64,000 nucleotides of DNA from Sphingomonas sp. dw_22 (GTDB taxonomy: Bacteria; Pseudomonadota; Alphaproteobacteria; Sphingomonadales; Sphingomonadaceae), in assembly GCF_018449795.1 (NCBI RefSeq), contig NZ_JAAVVE010000002.1, positions 1 through 64,000 on the forward strand. The letters are read 5' to 3'. Both the position numbers and the translations under genes were made by a program. This document shows, one piece after another, positions 46,974-56,710 of the stretch (position 1 is its first letter; every line of letters begins with the position of its first letter). The notes below the pieces were generated by a model. It worked only from the letters and a program-made list of their open reading frames with translations. It had not been told where the DNA came from and searched no databases.

Positions 46974-48719
46974 TTGAAGCGTCGCTATCTGGCTACGGCC
47001 GCATTATTATCGATCTGCCACATCGCCAGTGGGGCTGCGCAGCCCGCCCAACCGCAACAGGCGACGGAAGCGGCGCTTTCTCCCGCAGAGGTTCGGACCC
47101 GGATTGAGGCAAAAGTTGCGGCCGATTCCCGGATTATGGCCCTGCTTCATCAAATAACCGATGTGCATGGCCCGCGCCTGACCGGCTCACCGCAACTTCG
47201 GGCGGCGCAGGATTGGGCGGCCGAAATCCTGAAGAGCTGGGAACTTCAGGATGTCCACCTCGAGCCCTGGGACTTCGGGCACCAGGGCTGGAGCAACGAG
47301 TTGACGGAGGCGAGCGTCGTTGCGCCTTACCAGGCTCCGATCAACGCCCGCGCACTGCCATGGAGTCCGTCGACCGCAGGTCTGGTCACGACGAACGCCG
47401 TCCTGCTTCTTCCGCCAGGCCTTGGCGCGGTTTCGGGGCGCAGCGCGGCATCGTCTCCCGATCCCGCAAGCTGGGCCAAACCAACGCCTCGCGCTCCCGT
47501 CGCGATGCCGACCCTCGCGGAACTGACGGCATATCTGAACAGCATGAAAAGCAAGGTCCGCGGAGCCGCGGTGCTGGTCGGCCGCGCGGCGACGCCGTCG
47601 CATGATTTCACGCCTGCCCCCTTACGGCGGAGCGATGCGGAGTTGTTGGCGTTCGCAAGCGGAGCCCGCCCGGGAAGGCGATCGCCTGAACCCGTGACGC
47701 CGCCGCAGCCAGGCCGGCTTTCGCCAGACGAGGTCGACAATATCGTCGCCAAATTCCTGCTGGATAACGGCGCGGCTGCGCGCATCGTCGATAGCGGCGA
47801 GCCGCAGGAGGCGATGCGGGTGCAAAGCGTCAACAGCTATGGCGAGGTGCGTCAGGTGCCCGCGGTGATGATCGCCAACGCCGATTATGGCCGGATCGCC
47901 CGCGTGTTGGAAGATGACATGCCGGTGCAGCTTCGCCTGAACGTCCGCAACCGCTACCATCCGCAAGGCCGCACGAACTACAACGTCCTCGCCGAACTCC
48001 CCGGAACGGACAAAGCCGACGAAGTCGTGATGCTGGGCGGCCATTTCGACAGTTGGGCCGCCGGCACCGGTGCCACGGACAATGCCGCCGGTTCGGCGGT
48101 CATGATGGAAGCGCTCCGGCTGCTCAAGGCCAGCGGCATGCGCCCCCGGCGCACCATCCGCCTCGCCCTATGGTCGGGGGAGGAACAGGGCATCTTTGGC
48201 TCGCAAGCCTATGTTGCCGAGCATTTCGGCAGTGCTGAACATCCCAAGCCGGATTTCGCCAAGTTCGCAGGCTATGTGAACCTCGATTCCGGTACTGGTA
48301 TTCCGCGAGGCGCCACCGTGTTCGGGCCGCCTGATGCTGCAGCGTTCGTCGCGAATACGATGGCGAGTTTCAGGGATTGGGGCTTCACCACCGCGATCGC
48401 ATCAAGCGCGCGCATGCTCGGGGGATCGGACAACGGATCCTTCGCGGTCGCCGGATTGCCGGCGATCGGCCTTCTCCAGGATCCGTTCGGCTATGGTGCA
48501 TTCACCCACCACACCAATTTCGACACGTACGAAAAACTATACGAGCCCGATCTTCGCAACGCCGCGATCGAAGTTGCGGTGCTGGTCTATATGCTCGCCA
48601 CCAGCGACGATGCCCTGTCGCGCTTCCAAGCCGGAGCGATGCCTATGCCGGGGCCCGTCTCGCCCTCGCCGGCGCGCCTGCAACCCGAAACGCGCGGTAC
48701 GGGGCAGGACCGGGAATAG
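46974..48719 (+). CDS. Exported M28-family metallopeptidase
   Basis: A 581-residue zinc aminopeptidase/carboxypeptidase-like enzyme. TTG at 46974 has GGGGGA 7 bases upstream and gives a clean signal peptide (MKRRYLATAALLSICHIASG); ATG at 46926 lacks a ribosome site. Metal-site motifs: MLGGHFDSWAAG, GATDNAAGSAVMMEA, LWSGEEQGIFGS (catalytic and bridging acids) and a late THHTNFDTYEKL His. A protease-associated-like insert lies at about 150-330. It probably trims peptides in the periplasm and opens the peptide-use locus. Confidence 0.86.
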   Translation: MKRRYLATAALLSICHIASGAAQPAQPQQATEAALSPAEVRTRIEAKVAADSRIMALLHQITDVHGPRLTGSPQLRAAQDWAAEILKSWELQDVHLEPWDFGHQGWSNELTEASVVAPYQAPINARALPWSPSTAGLVTTNAVLLLPPGLGAVSGRSAASSPDPASWAKPTPRAPVAMPTLAELTAYLNSMKSKVRGAAVLVGRAATPSHDFTPAPLRRSDAELLAFASGARPGRRSPEPVTPPQPGRLSPDEVDNIVAKFLLDNGAAARIVDSGEPQEAMRVQSVNSYGEVRQVPAVMIANADYGRIARVLEDDMPVQLRLNVRNRYHPQGRTNYNVLAELPGTDKADEVVMLGGHFDSWAAGTGATDNAAGSAVMMEALRLLKASGMRPRRTIRLALWSGEEQGIFGSQAYVAEHFGSAEHPKPDFAKFAGYVNLDSGTGIPRGATVFGPPDAAAFVANTMASFRDWGFTTAIASSARMLGGSDNGSFAVAGLPAIGLLQDPFGYGAFTHHTNFDTYEKLYEPDLRNAAIEVAVLVYMLATSDDALSRFQAGAMPMPGPVSPSPARLQPETRGTGQDRE

Positions 48720-48845
48720 GAAGCGCCGTCGCATTGCTCCGGCACCGGCTGTGCGGGAACGCATCACCCGGCAGGGTTAACGGCAAGTTGAACATAGCCG
48801 CCAAAAAGCAAGAAAATTCCCAAAAGTCCGGCAGAAGCAATTCAA

Positions 48846-48873
48846 AATATTCAAGTGCGCCTTTTTGAATATT
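48846..48873. promoter_or_regulatory. Inverted repeat in the A/T-rich leader of the hydrolase gene
   Basis: AATATTCAA and TTGAATATT are perfect 9-bp arms with a 10-base spacer. They sit in the most A/T-rich stretch of the window, ~105-130 bp before the 48976 start. A TTGACA hexamer follows at 48900. This looks like an operator plus promoter region; the binding protein is unknown. Confidence 0.45.
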
Positions 48874-48975
48874 AAATTATAATATTTGGCGCCCACCCCT
48901 TGACATTGCACGGATGATCCCTCCCCCTTAGAGGCACAGCGTCGTCATGACGTATAGCCACAGGGGGAGCATATT

Positions 48976-50862
48976 ATGCTGCGAGCTATTTCGCGGTGTG
49001 TGCTGGTGTGCGCGCTGGTGACCCAGCCTGTTTTTGCGCAGGATGTTTCCAACTATAGCCCGGAGGCGATGGAGCGCGAGATGGCGCGCGTTGCCGTGTC
49101 GCGACTGGCAGTGCTGGTGCCGATGCGCGACGGCGTCCGATTGTCGACCAACATCTTCATGCCCCGGGACGCCAAGGGGCCGCTCCCCACCATCCTGTGG
49201 AAGACGCCGTACAACGAGCACAAGCTGCGCGGCTCGACCCAGCGCTACGCGCTGGAGGCGGTGAGCCGCGGTTATGTGTTCATCGTCCAGAACGAGCGCG
49301 GCCGCTATTTCTCCGAGGGCAAGTACGAAATCCTCGGAAAGCCGCAGACCGACGGCTACGACACGCTCACCTGGATCGCCAAGCAGGACTGGTCGAACGG
49401 CAAGGTCGGCACGCTCGGCTGTTCGTCCTCGGCCGAGTGGCAGCTCGCGCTAGCCGGGATGAAGCATCCCGCGCACGCGGCGATGGTGCCGATGTCGTCG
49501 GGCGCCGGCATCGGCAAGGTCGGACGGTTCCAGGAGCAGGGCAACTGGTACACCGGCGGCGTGCCGCGCAACCTGTTCTTCGTCTGGCTCTACGGGGTCG
49601 ACAATCCGCTACGCGCCGAGCTTCCCCACGATCTCGACGAGAAGATGCGCGTGCACGTCGCCCAGTATAACGATCTCAACGCCACCAAGCCCAAGGTCGA
49701 CTGGAACAAGCAGATCTGGCACCTGCCGGTCGATCAGATGCTGTCGAGCCTCGGCGAGCCGCCGGCGACGTTCGAAGCGTTCATCGATCGCACGCCGGCC
49801 GATCCGGGCTGGCGGAAAGGCGGGCTCTACCATGAGGATATGGGCTGGGGCGTGCCCGCGCTGTGGTTCAACACGTGGTACGACGTGTCGATCGGGCCGA
49901 ACCTCGAGCTGTTCAACCATGCCCGCAAGGCCGGCAGCACCGCCACCGTGCGCGAGAACCAGTACAACGTGATCGCGCCGATGCCGCATTGCCAGTATAA
50001 CCGGATGGGCCCGGACACCGTCGTCGGCCAGCGTCCGATGGGCGATACCAGCTTCGACGTCGACGGCACGATCTTCAACTGGTTCGATCGCTGGCTGAAG
50101 GGCGACGTCGCCAAGTTCCCCGACAACACGCCGCACGTCCGCTACTATGCGATGGGCGAGAACAAGTGGAAAGCGACCGCGTCCTGGCCGCCCGCGGGCG
50201 CCAAGCCGATGCGCTTCTACCTGCGCAGCGAGGGTGCGGCGAACAGCCTGTGGGGCAATGGCCGGCTGGACACAGCGGCGCCCGGCAAAGAGCCCGCCGA
50301 TCGCTTCCGCTACGATCCGCTCAATCCGGTGCCGACCGTCGGCGGCGGCGACTGCTGCAATGGCGGGATCGTAGTCCCCGGAGCGTTCGACCAGCGCGGG
50401 GTCGAGGCGCGCAACGACGTGCTGGTCTACACCAGCGAGCCGCTCAAGGCCCCGATCGAGGTGAGCGGCTTCATCGACGCGGCGCTGAGCGTGTCGTCGA
50501 GCGCGAAGGACACCGACTTCGCGGTCAAGATCGTCGACGTCGCGCCTGACGGAACCGCCTGGATCATCGGCGACACGATCATGCGCGCGCGCTACCGCGC
50601 CGGCTACGACAAGCCGGCGATGATGGAAGCGGGCAAGACCTATACGATAAAGCCGACGCCGATCGCGACCAGCATCCAGTTCCAGGCCGGGCATCGCATC
50701 CGCGTCGAGGTCACCTCGTCGAACTTTCCCAAGTTCGTCCGCAATCTGAATACCGGCGGGCCCAATGAGAGCGAGAGCAAGGGCGTGGTGGCGGAGAACG
50801 CCGTCCATCACGACGGCGCCAATCTCTCCTACATCGACCTGCCTGTCGTTGATCCACGTTGA
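48976..50862 (+). CDS. CocE/NonD-family alpha/beta hydrolase (peptidase S15-like)
   Basis: A 628-residue exported hydrolase of the X-Pro dipeptidyl-peptidase/cocaine esterase/glutaryl-7-ACA acylase group. The signal peptide ends at VFAQ (residue 22). MRDGVRLSTNIFMPRDAKGPLPTIL is the typical start of the fold, and GTLGCSSSAEWQLALAG carries the nucleophile serine (GxSxx..Q). A C-terminal jelly-roll (EVSGFIDAALSVSSSAKDTDF, then AGHRIRVEVTSSNFPKFVRN) fits the family. GGGGGAG precedes the ATG. The TonB receptor follows at 37 bp, so the two are likely cotranscribed. Confidence 0.88.
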   Translation: MLRAISRCVLVCALVTQPVFAQDVSNYSPEAMEREMARVAVSRLAVLVPMRDGVRLSTNIFMPRDAKGPLPTILWKTPYNEHKLRGSTQRYALEAVSRGYVFIVQNERGRYFSEGKYEILGKPQTDGYDTLTWIAKQDWSNGKVGTLGCSSSAEWQLALAGMKHPAHAAMVPMSSGAGIGKVGRFQEQGNWYTGGVPRNLFFVWLYGVDNPLRAELPHDLDEKMRVHVAQYNDLNATKPKVDWNKQIWHLPVDQMLSSLGEPPATFEAFIDRTPADPGWRKGGLYHEDMGWGVPALWFNTWYDVSIGPNLELFNHARKAGSTATVRENQYNVIAPMPHCQYNRMGPDTVVGQRPMGDTSFDVDGTIFNWFDRWLKGDVAKFPDNTPHVRYYAMGENKWKATASWPPAGAKPMRFYLRSEGAANSLWGNGRLDTAAPGKEPADRFRYDPLNPVPTVGGGDCCNGGIVVPGAFDQRGVEARNDVLVYTSEPLKAPIEVSGFIDAALSVSSSAKDTDFAVKIVDVAPDGTAWIIGDTIMRARYRAGYDKPAMMEAGKTYTIKPTPIATSIQFQAGHRIRVEVTSSNFPKFVRNLNTGGPNESESKGVVAENAVHHDGANLSYIDLPVVDPR

Positions 50863-50898
50863 GGGGCTCATGGTGTAACAAACGGGAGGAAATATTTG

Positions 50899-53811
50899 AT
50901 GGCCAAACGGTTTAGAAGCTACCGACGGCTCGCATTCGATTCGGGCGCAGCATCCCTGGCTCTCATTGCCACCTTCATCGCGACACCCGGTTTCGCGCAA
51001 AGCGCACAAAGCGCTGACAAGCCCGCATCCGACGATCCCGGGGGGGGCCAGGAGATCGTCGTTACCGGCACGCTGTTCCGCCGCGCCACCGAAACGGAGA
51101 CGGCCTCGCCCGTCACCCTGCTCTCCTCCGAAACCCTGGCCAAGGCCGGCATCACCGATATCACCGAAGCGGTCCGCTCGATCGCCGCGGACGGCGCCGG
51201 TTCTCTCTCCACCAATTTCGGCAGCTTCGCCGGCGGCGGTGCGACGGTGTCGCTGCGCAATGTCGGCGCGTCCTCGACGCTCACCCTGATCGACGGCCTG
51301 CGTTCGGCGAATTACCCGATCAACGACGACGGCCATATCACCTTCGTCGACCTGAACTCGATCCCGTTCAGTGCGGTGCAGGAGGTACAGGTGCTGAAGG
51401 ACGGCGCCTCCTCGCTCTATGGCGCCGACGCGATCGGCGGCGTGGTCAACGTCATCCTGAAAAAGCGGTTCAACGGCCTTGCCGGCGCAGTGGAAGGCGG
51501 CGCGACGCAGCGCGGCGACGGTGCGCATTATCGCGCCAATATGACGGCCGGCTTCGGCGACTATGCGTCGCAGGGATGGAACTTCTACCTCAATGGCGAA
51601 TATCAGTCGGACGGCCGCATCTCCAACAATGACGCCGGTTTCCCGTACAATACCAAGGATCTGACCTCGATCGGCGGCAATGACGGGAACCCCGCCGACA
51701 ACAATCTGGCTACCCCTACCGTCAACGCCCTGGTGCGCCGCGCCACCCAGACCGATCTCGCCGATCCTTTCCGGGGCGCGAATCCGACGGGCACCTACAC
51801 CCTGCTCGGCGGCACCGCCGCCTGCGCCAACGGCACGTTCACCGTGACGGGAGCCGCGGGCGGAACCGGCTGCAAGCACAACAATCTCGATGAGTATGGC
51901 CAGATACAGCCAAAGCAGGAGCGCTATTCGACTACGGCGCGCTTCAGCGCCCGGCTGGCCGACAACATCGAATTCCACGCGGTGGGCAGCTATGCGCGCA
52001 GCATGGTCGACTACATAGGTGCGCCCACCAACATCGCCCAGGTGCAGCCCTATCGCGGTCTTGAATCGGATAATTCGTCGAACATCGTGCTGCCGGTCTA
52101 TATCTGTTCGTCGGGCGTGAACTGCGCGGCAGCAGCGGATCGCCAGCTCAATCCGAACAATCCCTACGCGGCCGCCTATGCCGCCAATCCGGCGAGCGGC
52201 GCGGCCCGCCTCTATTATCTGTTCGGCGACATCGAGACCGGCACCCACCGCGTCAATGAGGTTCTTCGCGGCAATATCGGTCTGGAAGGATCGTTCGGCG
52301 AAGGCTGGAACTGGAAGGCGGATGTCGTCGCCGCAAAGGATACGCTCGATATCGACCAGCGCGGCGTTCTCGACATCGCCGGATTGCGGCAGGCGATCAA
52401 CACCGGCGCTTATAATTTCGTCAATCCGAACCTGAACACGCAGGCTGTGCGTGACATGGTGGCGCCGGAATATTCGCAGAAGTCCTGGTTCTCGATGTTT
52501 TCGTTCGATGCCTCGATCGCCAAGGCAGTCACCGATCTGCCTGGCGGCCCGCTGCAGGTCGCCGTCGGCGGTCAGGTCCGCCGCGAGGTACAGAACAACC
52601 CGGGCCCCAATCCGGACCTGGACAAGTTCACCAGCACCGCCGCAGCTTTCGGCAAGCACACGGTGACGGCCGGCTTCTTCGAAGTCTCCGCGCCGATCCT
52701 GGAGACGGTCGAAATCACCGGGTCCGGCCGTTACGATAATTATTCGGAGGGTTTCAGCGCATTCTCGCCCAAGATCGGTGCAACGTTCAAACCGTTCCAG
52801 CAGTTGATGCTTCGCGGCACATGGTCGCGCGGTTTCCGCGCGCCGAGCTTTGCCGAGCGCGATCCGGACTCAGGGTTCTCCGGCGGCTATACCATCGCCC
52901 TGCCCCAGGCCTATATCGATGCGCATGGCGGCGCGAATTCGGCCTATGTGACCGCGAGCCGGAGCGCTCGGGGTGGTTTCGCGGGCAATGCCAATCTCAA
53001 GCCGGAGAAATCCCGCAGCTTCACCTTGGGCGCCGTTGTCGAGCCGGTGAAGGGGTTGAGCTTCACGGTGGATTATTACAACATCAAGAAGACCGACGTC
53101 ATCGTCATGGCGGGCGAGATCGGTGACGCGTTTCTGGCCTATTACAACCAGCAGCCGCTGCCCCAGGGCTATTTGCTGCTGGCAGTGGCCGATCCCGACC
53201 CGGACTTTCCGGACGCGTTGCCGCGCGCGCTCCTGATCAGTGGGCCCTATGCCAATGGCGCAAACGAGCTTTCAACCGGTCTAGACGTGTCGGCGACGGC
53301 TCAGGTCAAGCTGGCCGACAAGATCCGGTGGAACAGCACGATCAATTCGACCTATGTGTTCGAATACAGCACCACGCTCGCAAATGGTAAGTACATGACC
53401 TTTGCCGGCACCCGGGGCCCCGCGGTGCTGTCTTCGGGGTCGGGCACGCCGAAATGGCGCGCGAATTGGCAGAACAGTCTGGAGCTTGACCGGCTGACCC
53501 TGTCGGCCACAACCTACTTCATAGACCGTATCAAGAACGTCGCTGCGGACGCCGGCACGGCGGATCTGTCCTGCGACGGCAACATCTACGGAACCGGCGA
53601 GAATTTCTGCTATATCAAGCGGTTCCTCTACACGGACGTGAATGCGTCGTTCAAGGTCAACGACGATTTCACTTTCTACGTCATTGTCGGCAACGTCACC
53701 AACGCCAGGGCTCCGATCGCGCCTTCGATGGGAAGCAACTATCTGACGAGTTGGCATGCCGCCGGCGTCAATGGCCGCACCTTCCGCGCAGGCGCCCGGT
53801 TCGGCTTTTGA
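50899..53811 (+). CDS. TonB-dependent receptor, peptide locus
   Basis: A 970-residue outer-membrane receptor. The signal peptide ends near PGFAQ. QEIVVTGTLFRR is the TonB box. The plug has LAKAGITDITEAVRSI, VSLRNVGASSTLTLIDGLRS, VQVLKDGASSLYGADAIGG and VVNVILKK, and the barrel ends GRTFRAGARFGF. It lacks an STN domain, so no ECF signalling is expected. The ATG has GGGAGGA 8 bases upstream. Flanking M28 and S15-like enzymes suggest peptide or amino-acyl-derivative uptake. Confidence 0.9.
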   Translation: MAKRFRSYRRLAFDSGAASLALIATFIATPGFAQSAQSADKPASDDPGGGQEIVVTGTLFRRATETETASPVTLLSSETLAKAGITDITEAVRSIAADGAGSLSTNFGSFAGGGATVSLRNVGASSTLTLIDGLRSANYPINDDGHITFVDLNSIPFSAVQEVQVLKDGASSLYGADAIGGVVNVILKKRFNGLAGAVEGGATQRGDGAHYRANMTAGFGDYASQGWNFYLNGEYQSDGRISNNDAGFPYNTKDLTSIGGNDGNPADNNLATPTVNALVRRATQTDLADPFRGANPTGTYTLLGGTAACANGTFTVTGAAGGTGCKHNNLDEYGQIQPKQERYSTTARFSARLADNIEFHAVGSYARSMVDYIGAPTNIAQVQPYRGLESDNSSNIVLPVYICSSGVNCAAAADRQLNPNNPYAAAYAANPASGAARLYYLFGDIETGTHRVNEVLRGNIGLEGSFGEGWNWKADVVAAKDTLDIDQRGVLDIAGLRQAINTGAYNFVNPNLNTQAVRDMVAPEYSQKSWFSMFSFDASIAKAVTDLPGGPLQVAVGGQVRREVQNNPGPNPDLDKFTSTAAAFGKHTVTAGFFEVSAPILETVEITGSGRYDNYSEGFSAFSPKIGATFKPFQQLMLRGTWSRGFRAPSFAERDPDSGFSGGYTIALPQAYIDAHGGANSAYVTASRSARGGFAGNANLKPEKSRSFTLGAVVEPVKGLSFTVDYYNIKKTDVIVMAGEIGDAFLAYYNQQPLPQGYLLLAVADPDPDFPDALPRALLISGPYANGANELSTGLDVSATAQVKLADKIRWNSTINSTYVFEYSTTLANGKYMTFAGTRGPAVLSSGSGTPKWRANWQNSLELDRLTLSATTYFIDRIKNVAADAGTADLSCDGNIYGTGENFCYIKRFLYTDVNASFKVNDDFTFYVIVGNVTNARAPIAPSMGSNYLTSWHAAGVNGRTFRAGARFGF

Positions 53812-53833
53812 TCCGGAACGAGCGGACGATACA

Positions 53834-53860
53834 GGGCGAGCCTTCGGGCTCGCCCTTTTT
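53834..53860 (+). terminator. UUCG-tetraloop intrinsic terminator
   Basis: GGGCGAGCC and GGCTCGCCC form a perfect 9-bp stem closed by a TTCG tetraloop and followed by TTTTT. It lies 22 bp after the TonB receptor stop and before the convergent peptidase gene: a textbook terminator for the hydrolase-receptor unit. Confidence 0.9.
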
Positions 53861-53927
53861 CATTCGGCCGGGGCAAGGCCGCACCGCTCACCCGGCCCTC
53901 GCCGGATGCGCGACGGAATATTCGAAC

Positions 53928-56000
53928 CTACTTCCTGGTCAGCGTTATCAGGCCGGCAGCCTCGCGCGCCTTCAGCGTGGCCATCAGATCGGCCAGCGGC
54001 AGCGGCGTGAATTCGCCGGACAGGAAGTCGCGGATCTGCAGGACAGTCATGTTGCCGCGCGCCACCAGGATCTGGAACTCGGCCATATATTCGTCGGGCA
54101 GGTTCGGCCCCGGTGCCGGTGAGCCACGCGTCCCGGGTGCGGGCGCCTTCGGACCGGGCTTGACCATGATAGCAGCGGCCTCGCGCTCTTCCGGGGTCAC
54201 TACCGGCTCCGAGGCTCCGATACCATGCTGGGCAGCTTCCATCTGGAAGGTCGCCTGGGCTTCAGCCAGCAGCGCCTCGGCGCGCTTGTCGATCAGCGAA
54301 GCGATCGCCGCCGTCTTCTTTTTGCCAGCGGGGACGTCAGTCCACATGACGTTGGCCGAGCGGACCACAGCCTTCTCGATCTCCGCCTGATGGCGGATCG
54401 CGTTCCGGGCTTCCCGATAGGCCATGGGAAGCCCCGCATCGCCGGCATCGGTGATGTAACCCAGGCCCTTGACCTGCGCTTCGCCCATGCGACCAGTACC
54501 TCGGGCGAGATTCTCGGCCACGACCTTGGCGGCCATGGCGTCGGTGCCGGTGGACAACGCCACCAACCCGCCCAAGCCCACGACCGCGGCGCGCTTGTAC
54601 TGCGTCGGATCTTGCTTGTCCGGCGTATCCTCGGACGAGTGATACCACATGTCCGGCCAGGTAATGAACATGACCGCGGGGATGCCGTGCTGCATGTAGG
54701 TCACATGGTCGGAAGAGCCGTAATGCTTGTCGATCTTGATGTAGAAGGCGTCCTTCGAGCCGTGCGGCGATTCCACCGGCTGGGTCGGCGCGTAGCCGCT
54801 GAACGAGCGGCGGAAGCGCACGCGTTCGCGGGTAATGTCGGAGACATACTCCATCATGCTCTGGGCGATGTCGTTCAGGTACGACGGAAAACTGTCCGGC
54901 GTGCGCTGCAGAACCCAGTAGCTGCGGCTTGCGGAAACGCGGATGGCCTCCATGTCGAAGTTCAGCGTCCCGATCATCGCCTTCGCCTTGTCGGGGTACT
55001 TGTTCAGATAGGCATTGGTGCCGGAAATCTCGGGCACGAACTGGAAATTGATGGTCCGCTTGGGCGGCGGCAGCTTTCCTTCCTTGATCAGCTTGATGTA
55101 GGCGCGGCCCACCTCCAGCGTCATCGCGCAGCCCGAATTGTCGTCATTCGCGCCCTGCTTGACGAGCCCTTCGAACAGGTGACAGCTGATGCCCACTTCC
55201 TGGCTAGTCGAGCCATCGCCCGGAATCTCGGCATGGACATATTCGCTGCGGCCGGAAACCTCGGTGCTCTTGGTGACGGAGCGGATAGTCAGCTTCTCGC
55301 CACGCGCGATCAGGGATTCGAGATAGCCGCGCACCTCTGGCGTAACCGACCAGGCGACCGTGCCGGGCTTGGCGACTACCGTCGACCACATGATCTGGCG
55401 GGGATAGTCGATCGCCCTTTGCGGACTGTTGGCAACGATCCCAAGCACACCCAGCGCACCGCGTGCAATGGCCAGATTGTAGACCTGACCGGTGTTGCCG
55501 GACGTCAGCACGAACTTGCCTTTCACGTCCTTGCCGTCGAAATCCTCCAGCCGACCGGCGCCCAGGTTGATCAGTTCGCCGCTGAGATCGCCATTGGCGT
55601 TCTGCGACGCGAGGCTGAGCGCCACATCATGGATGTCGAACAGCTTCACGTTCTTGGGCGTGGTCATCCAGAGCTCGCCGACCGTCGGCTGAAAGGTCTT
55701 CGCGTCATCGTTGAATGTCTCCACCGTGACGTTGGCGAAGCCATAGTCCTTTGCGAAGTCCGCGACGACGCGGGTTTCACGGAACTGCTTGTCGTAATCG
55801 CTCGGCAGACGCACGAACTGATAGGGAACCAGCTCCAGCACATGCTGCATCGCGCGGTCGCCCGACACTTCGTTGATGATCGAGGTCATCTGCTCCTGGG
55901 TGAGCAGGGTCCGGTCTTCCCGCTCCTGCGCGGAGGCAACGCGCGGCAGCGCGCCGAGCGTCAGGGCAAGGCCCAGCAATACGGTTCGATTGACTCGCAC
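53928..56000 (-). CDS. Exported M28-family peptidase with C-terminal extension
   Basis: A 690-residue zinc peptidase. The signal peptide ends at VASAQ (residue 25). A PA-like domain lies at ~130-260. Metal-site motifs: ISCHLFEGLVKQGANDDNSGCAM, FVPEISGTNAYL and GSSDHVTYMQHGIPAVMF. About 200 helical residues follow, ending LQIRDFLSGEF and TLKAREAAGLITLTRK. The first ligand reads CHLFEG instead of the more common HxD pattern, which should be checked. The GTG start has GGGGAG upstream. It converges with the TonB receptor. A broken copy of its tail lies at 56101-56220. Confidence 0.84.
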   Translation of the reverse strand: MRVNRTVLLGLALTLGALPRVASAQEREDRTLLTQEQMTSIINEVSGDRAMQHVLELVPYQFVRLPSDYDKQFRETRVVADFAKDYGFANVTVETFNDDAKTFQPTVGELWMTTPKNVKLFDIHDVALSLASQNANGDLSGELINLGAGRLEDFDGKDVKGKFVLTSGNTGQVYNLAIARGALGVLGIVANSPQRAIDYPRQIMWSTVVAKPGTVAWSVTPEVRGYLESLIARGEKLTIRSVTKSTEVSGRSEYVHAEIPGDGSTSQEVGISCHLFEGLVKQGANDDNSGCAMTLEVGRAYIKLIKEGKLPPPKRTINFQFVPEISGTNAYLNKYPDKAKAMIGTLNFDMEAIRVSASRSYWVLQRTPDSFPSYLNDIAQSMMEYVSDITRERVRFRRSFSGYAPTQPVESPHGSKDAFYIKIDKHYGSSDHVTYMQHGIPAVMFITWPDMWYHSSEDTPDKQDPTQYKRAAVVGLGGLVALSTGTDAMAAKVVAENLARGTGRMGEAQVKGLGYITDAGDAGLPMAYREARNAIRHQAEIEKAVVRSANVMWTDVPAGKKKTAAIASLIDKRAEALLAEAQATFQMEAAQHGIGASEPVVTPEEREAAAIMVKPGPKAPAPGTRGSPAPGPNLPDEYMAEFQILVARGNMTVLQIRDFLSGEFTPLPLADLMATLKAREAAGLITLTRK

Positions 56001-56100
56001 GATGCAATATCTCCCCCTTGCACCCTCGCCGCGAAGGCGCTCTCAGTCGATCCAGCCATCCTCCGCCGGGTTCCCACTTCGCAGATGAGGACATCATCTT

Positions 56101-56220
56101 TTCTGCAGTGTTACTAGGCCGGCAATCTCGCGCGCTTTCAGCGTGGCCACCAGATCCGACAGCGGCGTAAATTAGCCCCCGACAGGAAATCGCGGATCTG
56201 CAGAATAGACAACATAGCTA
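56101..56220 (-). pseudogene. Broken duplicate of the M28 peptidase C-terminus
   Basis: This ~120-bp segment repeats the last ~40 codons of the gene at 53928: LQIRDFLSG, then after a small indel DLVATLKAREIAGLVTLQ. It differs by many substitutions and a frameshift from the intact gene, so it is an old paralogue tail, not a recent copy. All upstream coding sequence is missing. The ~160 bases up to the IS element hold nothing recognisable. Confidence 0.8.
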
Positions 56221-56443
56221 CTGACCGCCCAGCCGAAGCGCTACCGGTTCTCAGATAGTCCTCTATAGGGTCAGTAAGAACCCAGCCCTTCTGCGGGTTT
56301 CGGGAAATGGTGCGCTTGCAGGACTCGATCCATTCTCATAGTAATTTGATTCTACATAATCGTTTGTAGCCCGACACCGCGTGACGTGCTCCCCGGAAAC
56401 TCCTCCAGTTTGATGTAGAGTCCACTTCGAGAAGGAGTGCGAC

Positions 56444-56710
56444 GTGAAGAAGAGCAGGTTTACCGAGGAGCAGATCATCGCGATCTTGCGGGAGCAGGAG
56501 GTTGGAGCGACGACGGCGGATGTGTGCCGCAAGCATGGCGTGAGCACCGCGACGTTCTACAAGTGGAAGGCCACCTATGGCGGCATGGACGTGTCACAGG
56601 CGCGCAAGCTGAAGGTGCTGGAGGACGAGAATGCGAAGCTAAAGAAGCTTCTGGCCGAAGCGATCCTCGATAATGCTGTGCTGAAGGAAGTTGCCTCAAA
56701 AAACTGGTGA
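56444..56710 (+). CDS. IS3-family OrfA (transposase DNA-binding subunit)
   Basis: An 88-residue protein with GTG start. The helix-turn-helix is [16 protein letters not shown] to [16 protein letters not shown] leucine-zipper-like segment ([20 protein letters not shown]) would dimerise and contact OrfB. Its 3' end contains an A6 run (56697-56703 area, TCAAAAAACTGG), the usual -1 frameshift site that yields the OrfAB transposase. Confidence 0.93.
   Translation: MKKSRFTEEQIIAILREQEVGATTADVCRKHGVSTATFYKWKATYGGMDVSQARKLKVLEDENAKLKKLLAEAILDNAVLKEVASKNW

Noticed and set aside
49609..52659. 1016-codon minus-strand frame over hydrolase and receptor genes
   Set aside because: It crosses two real plus-strand genes and their ribosome sites and shows no domain.
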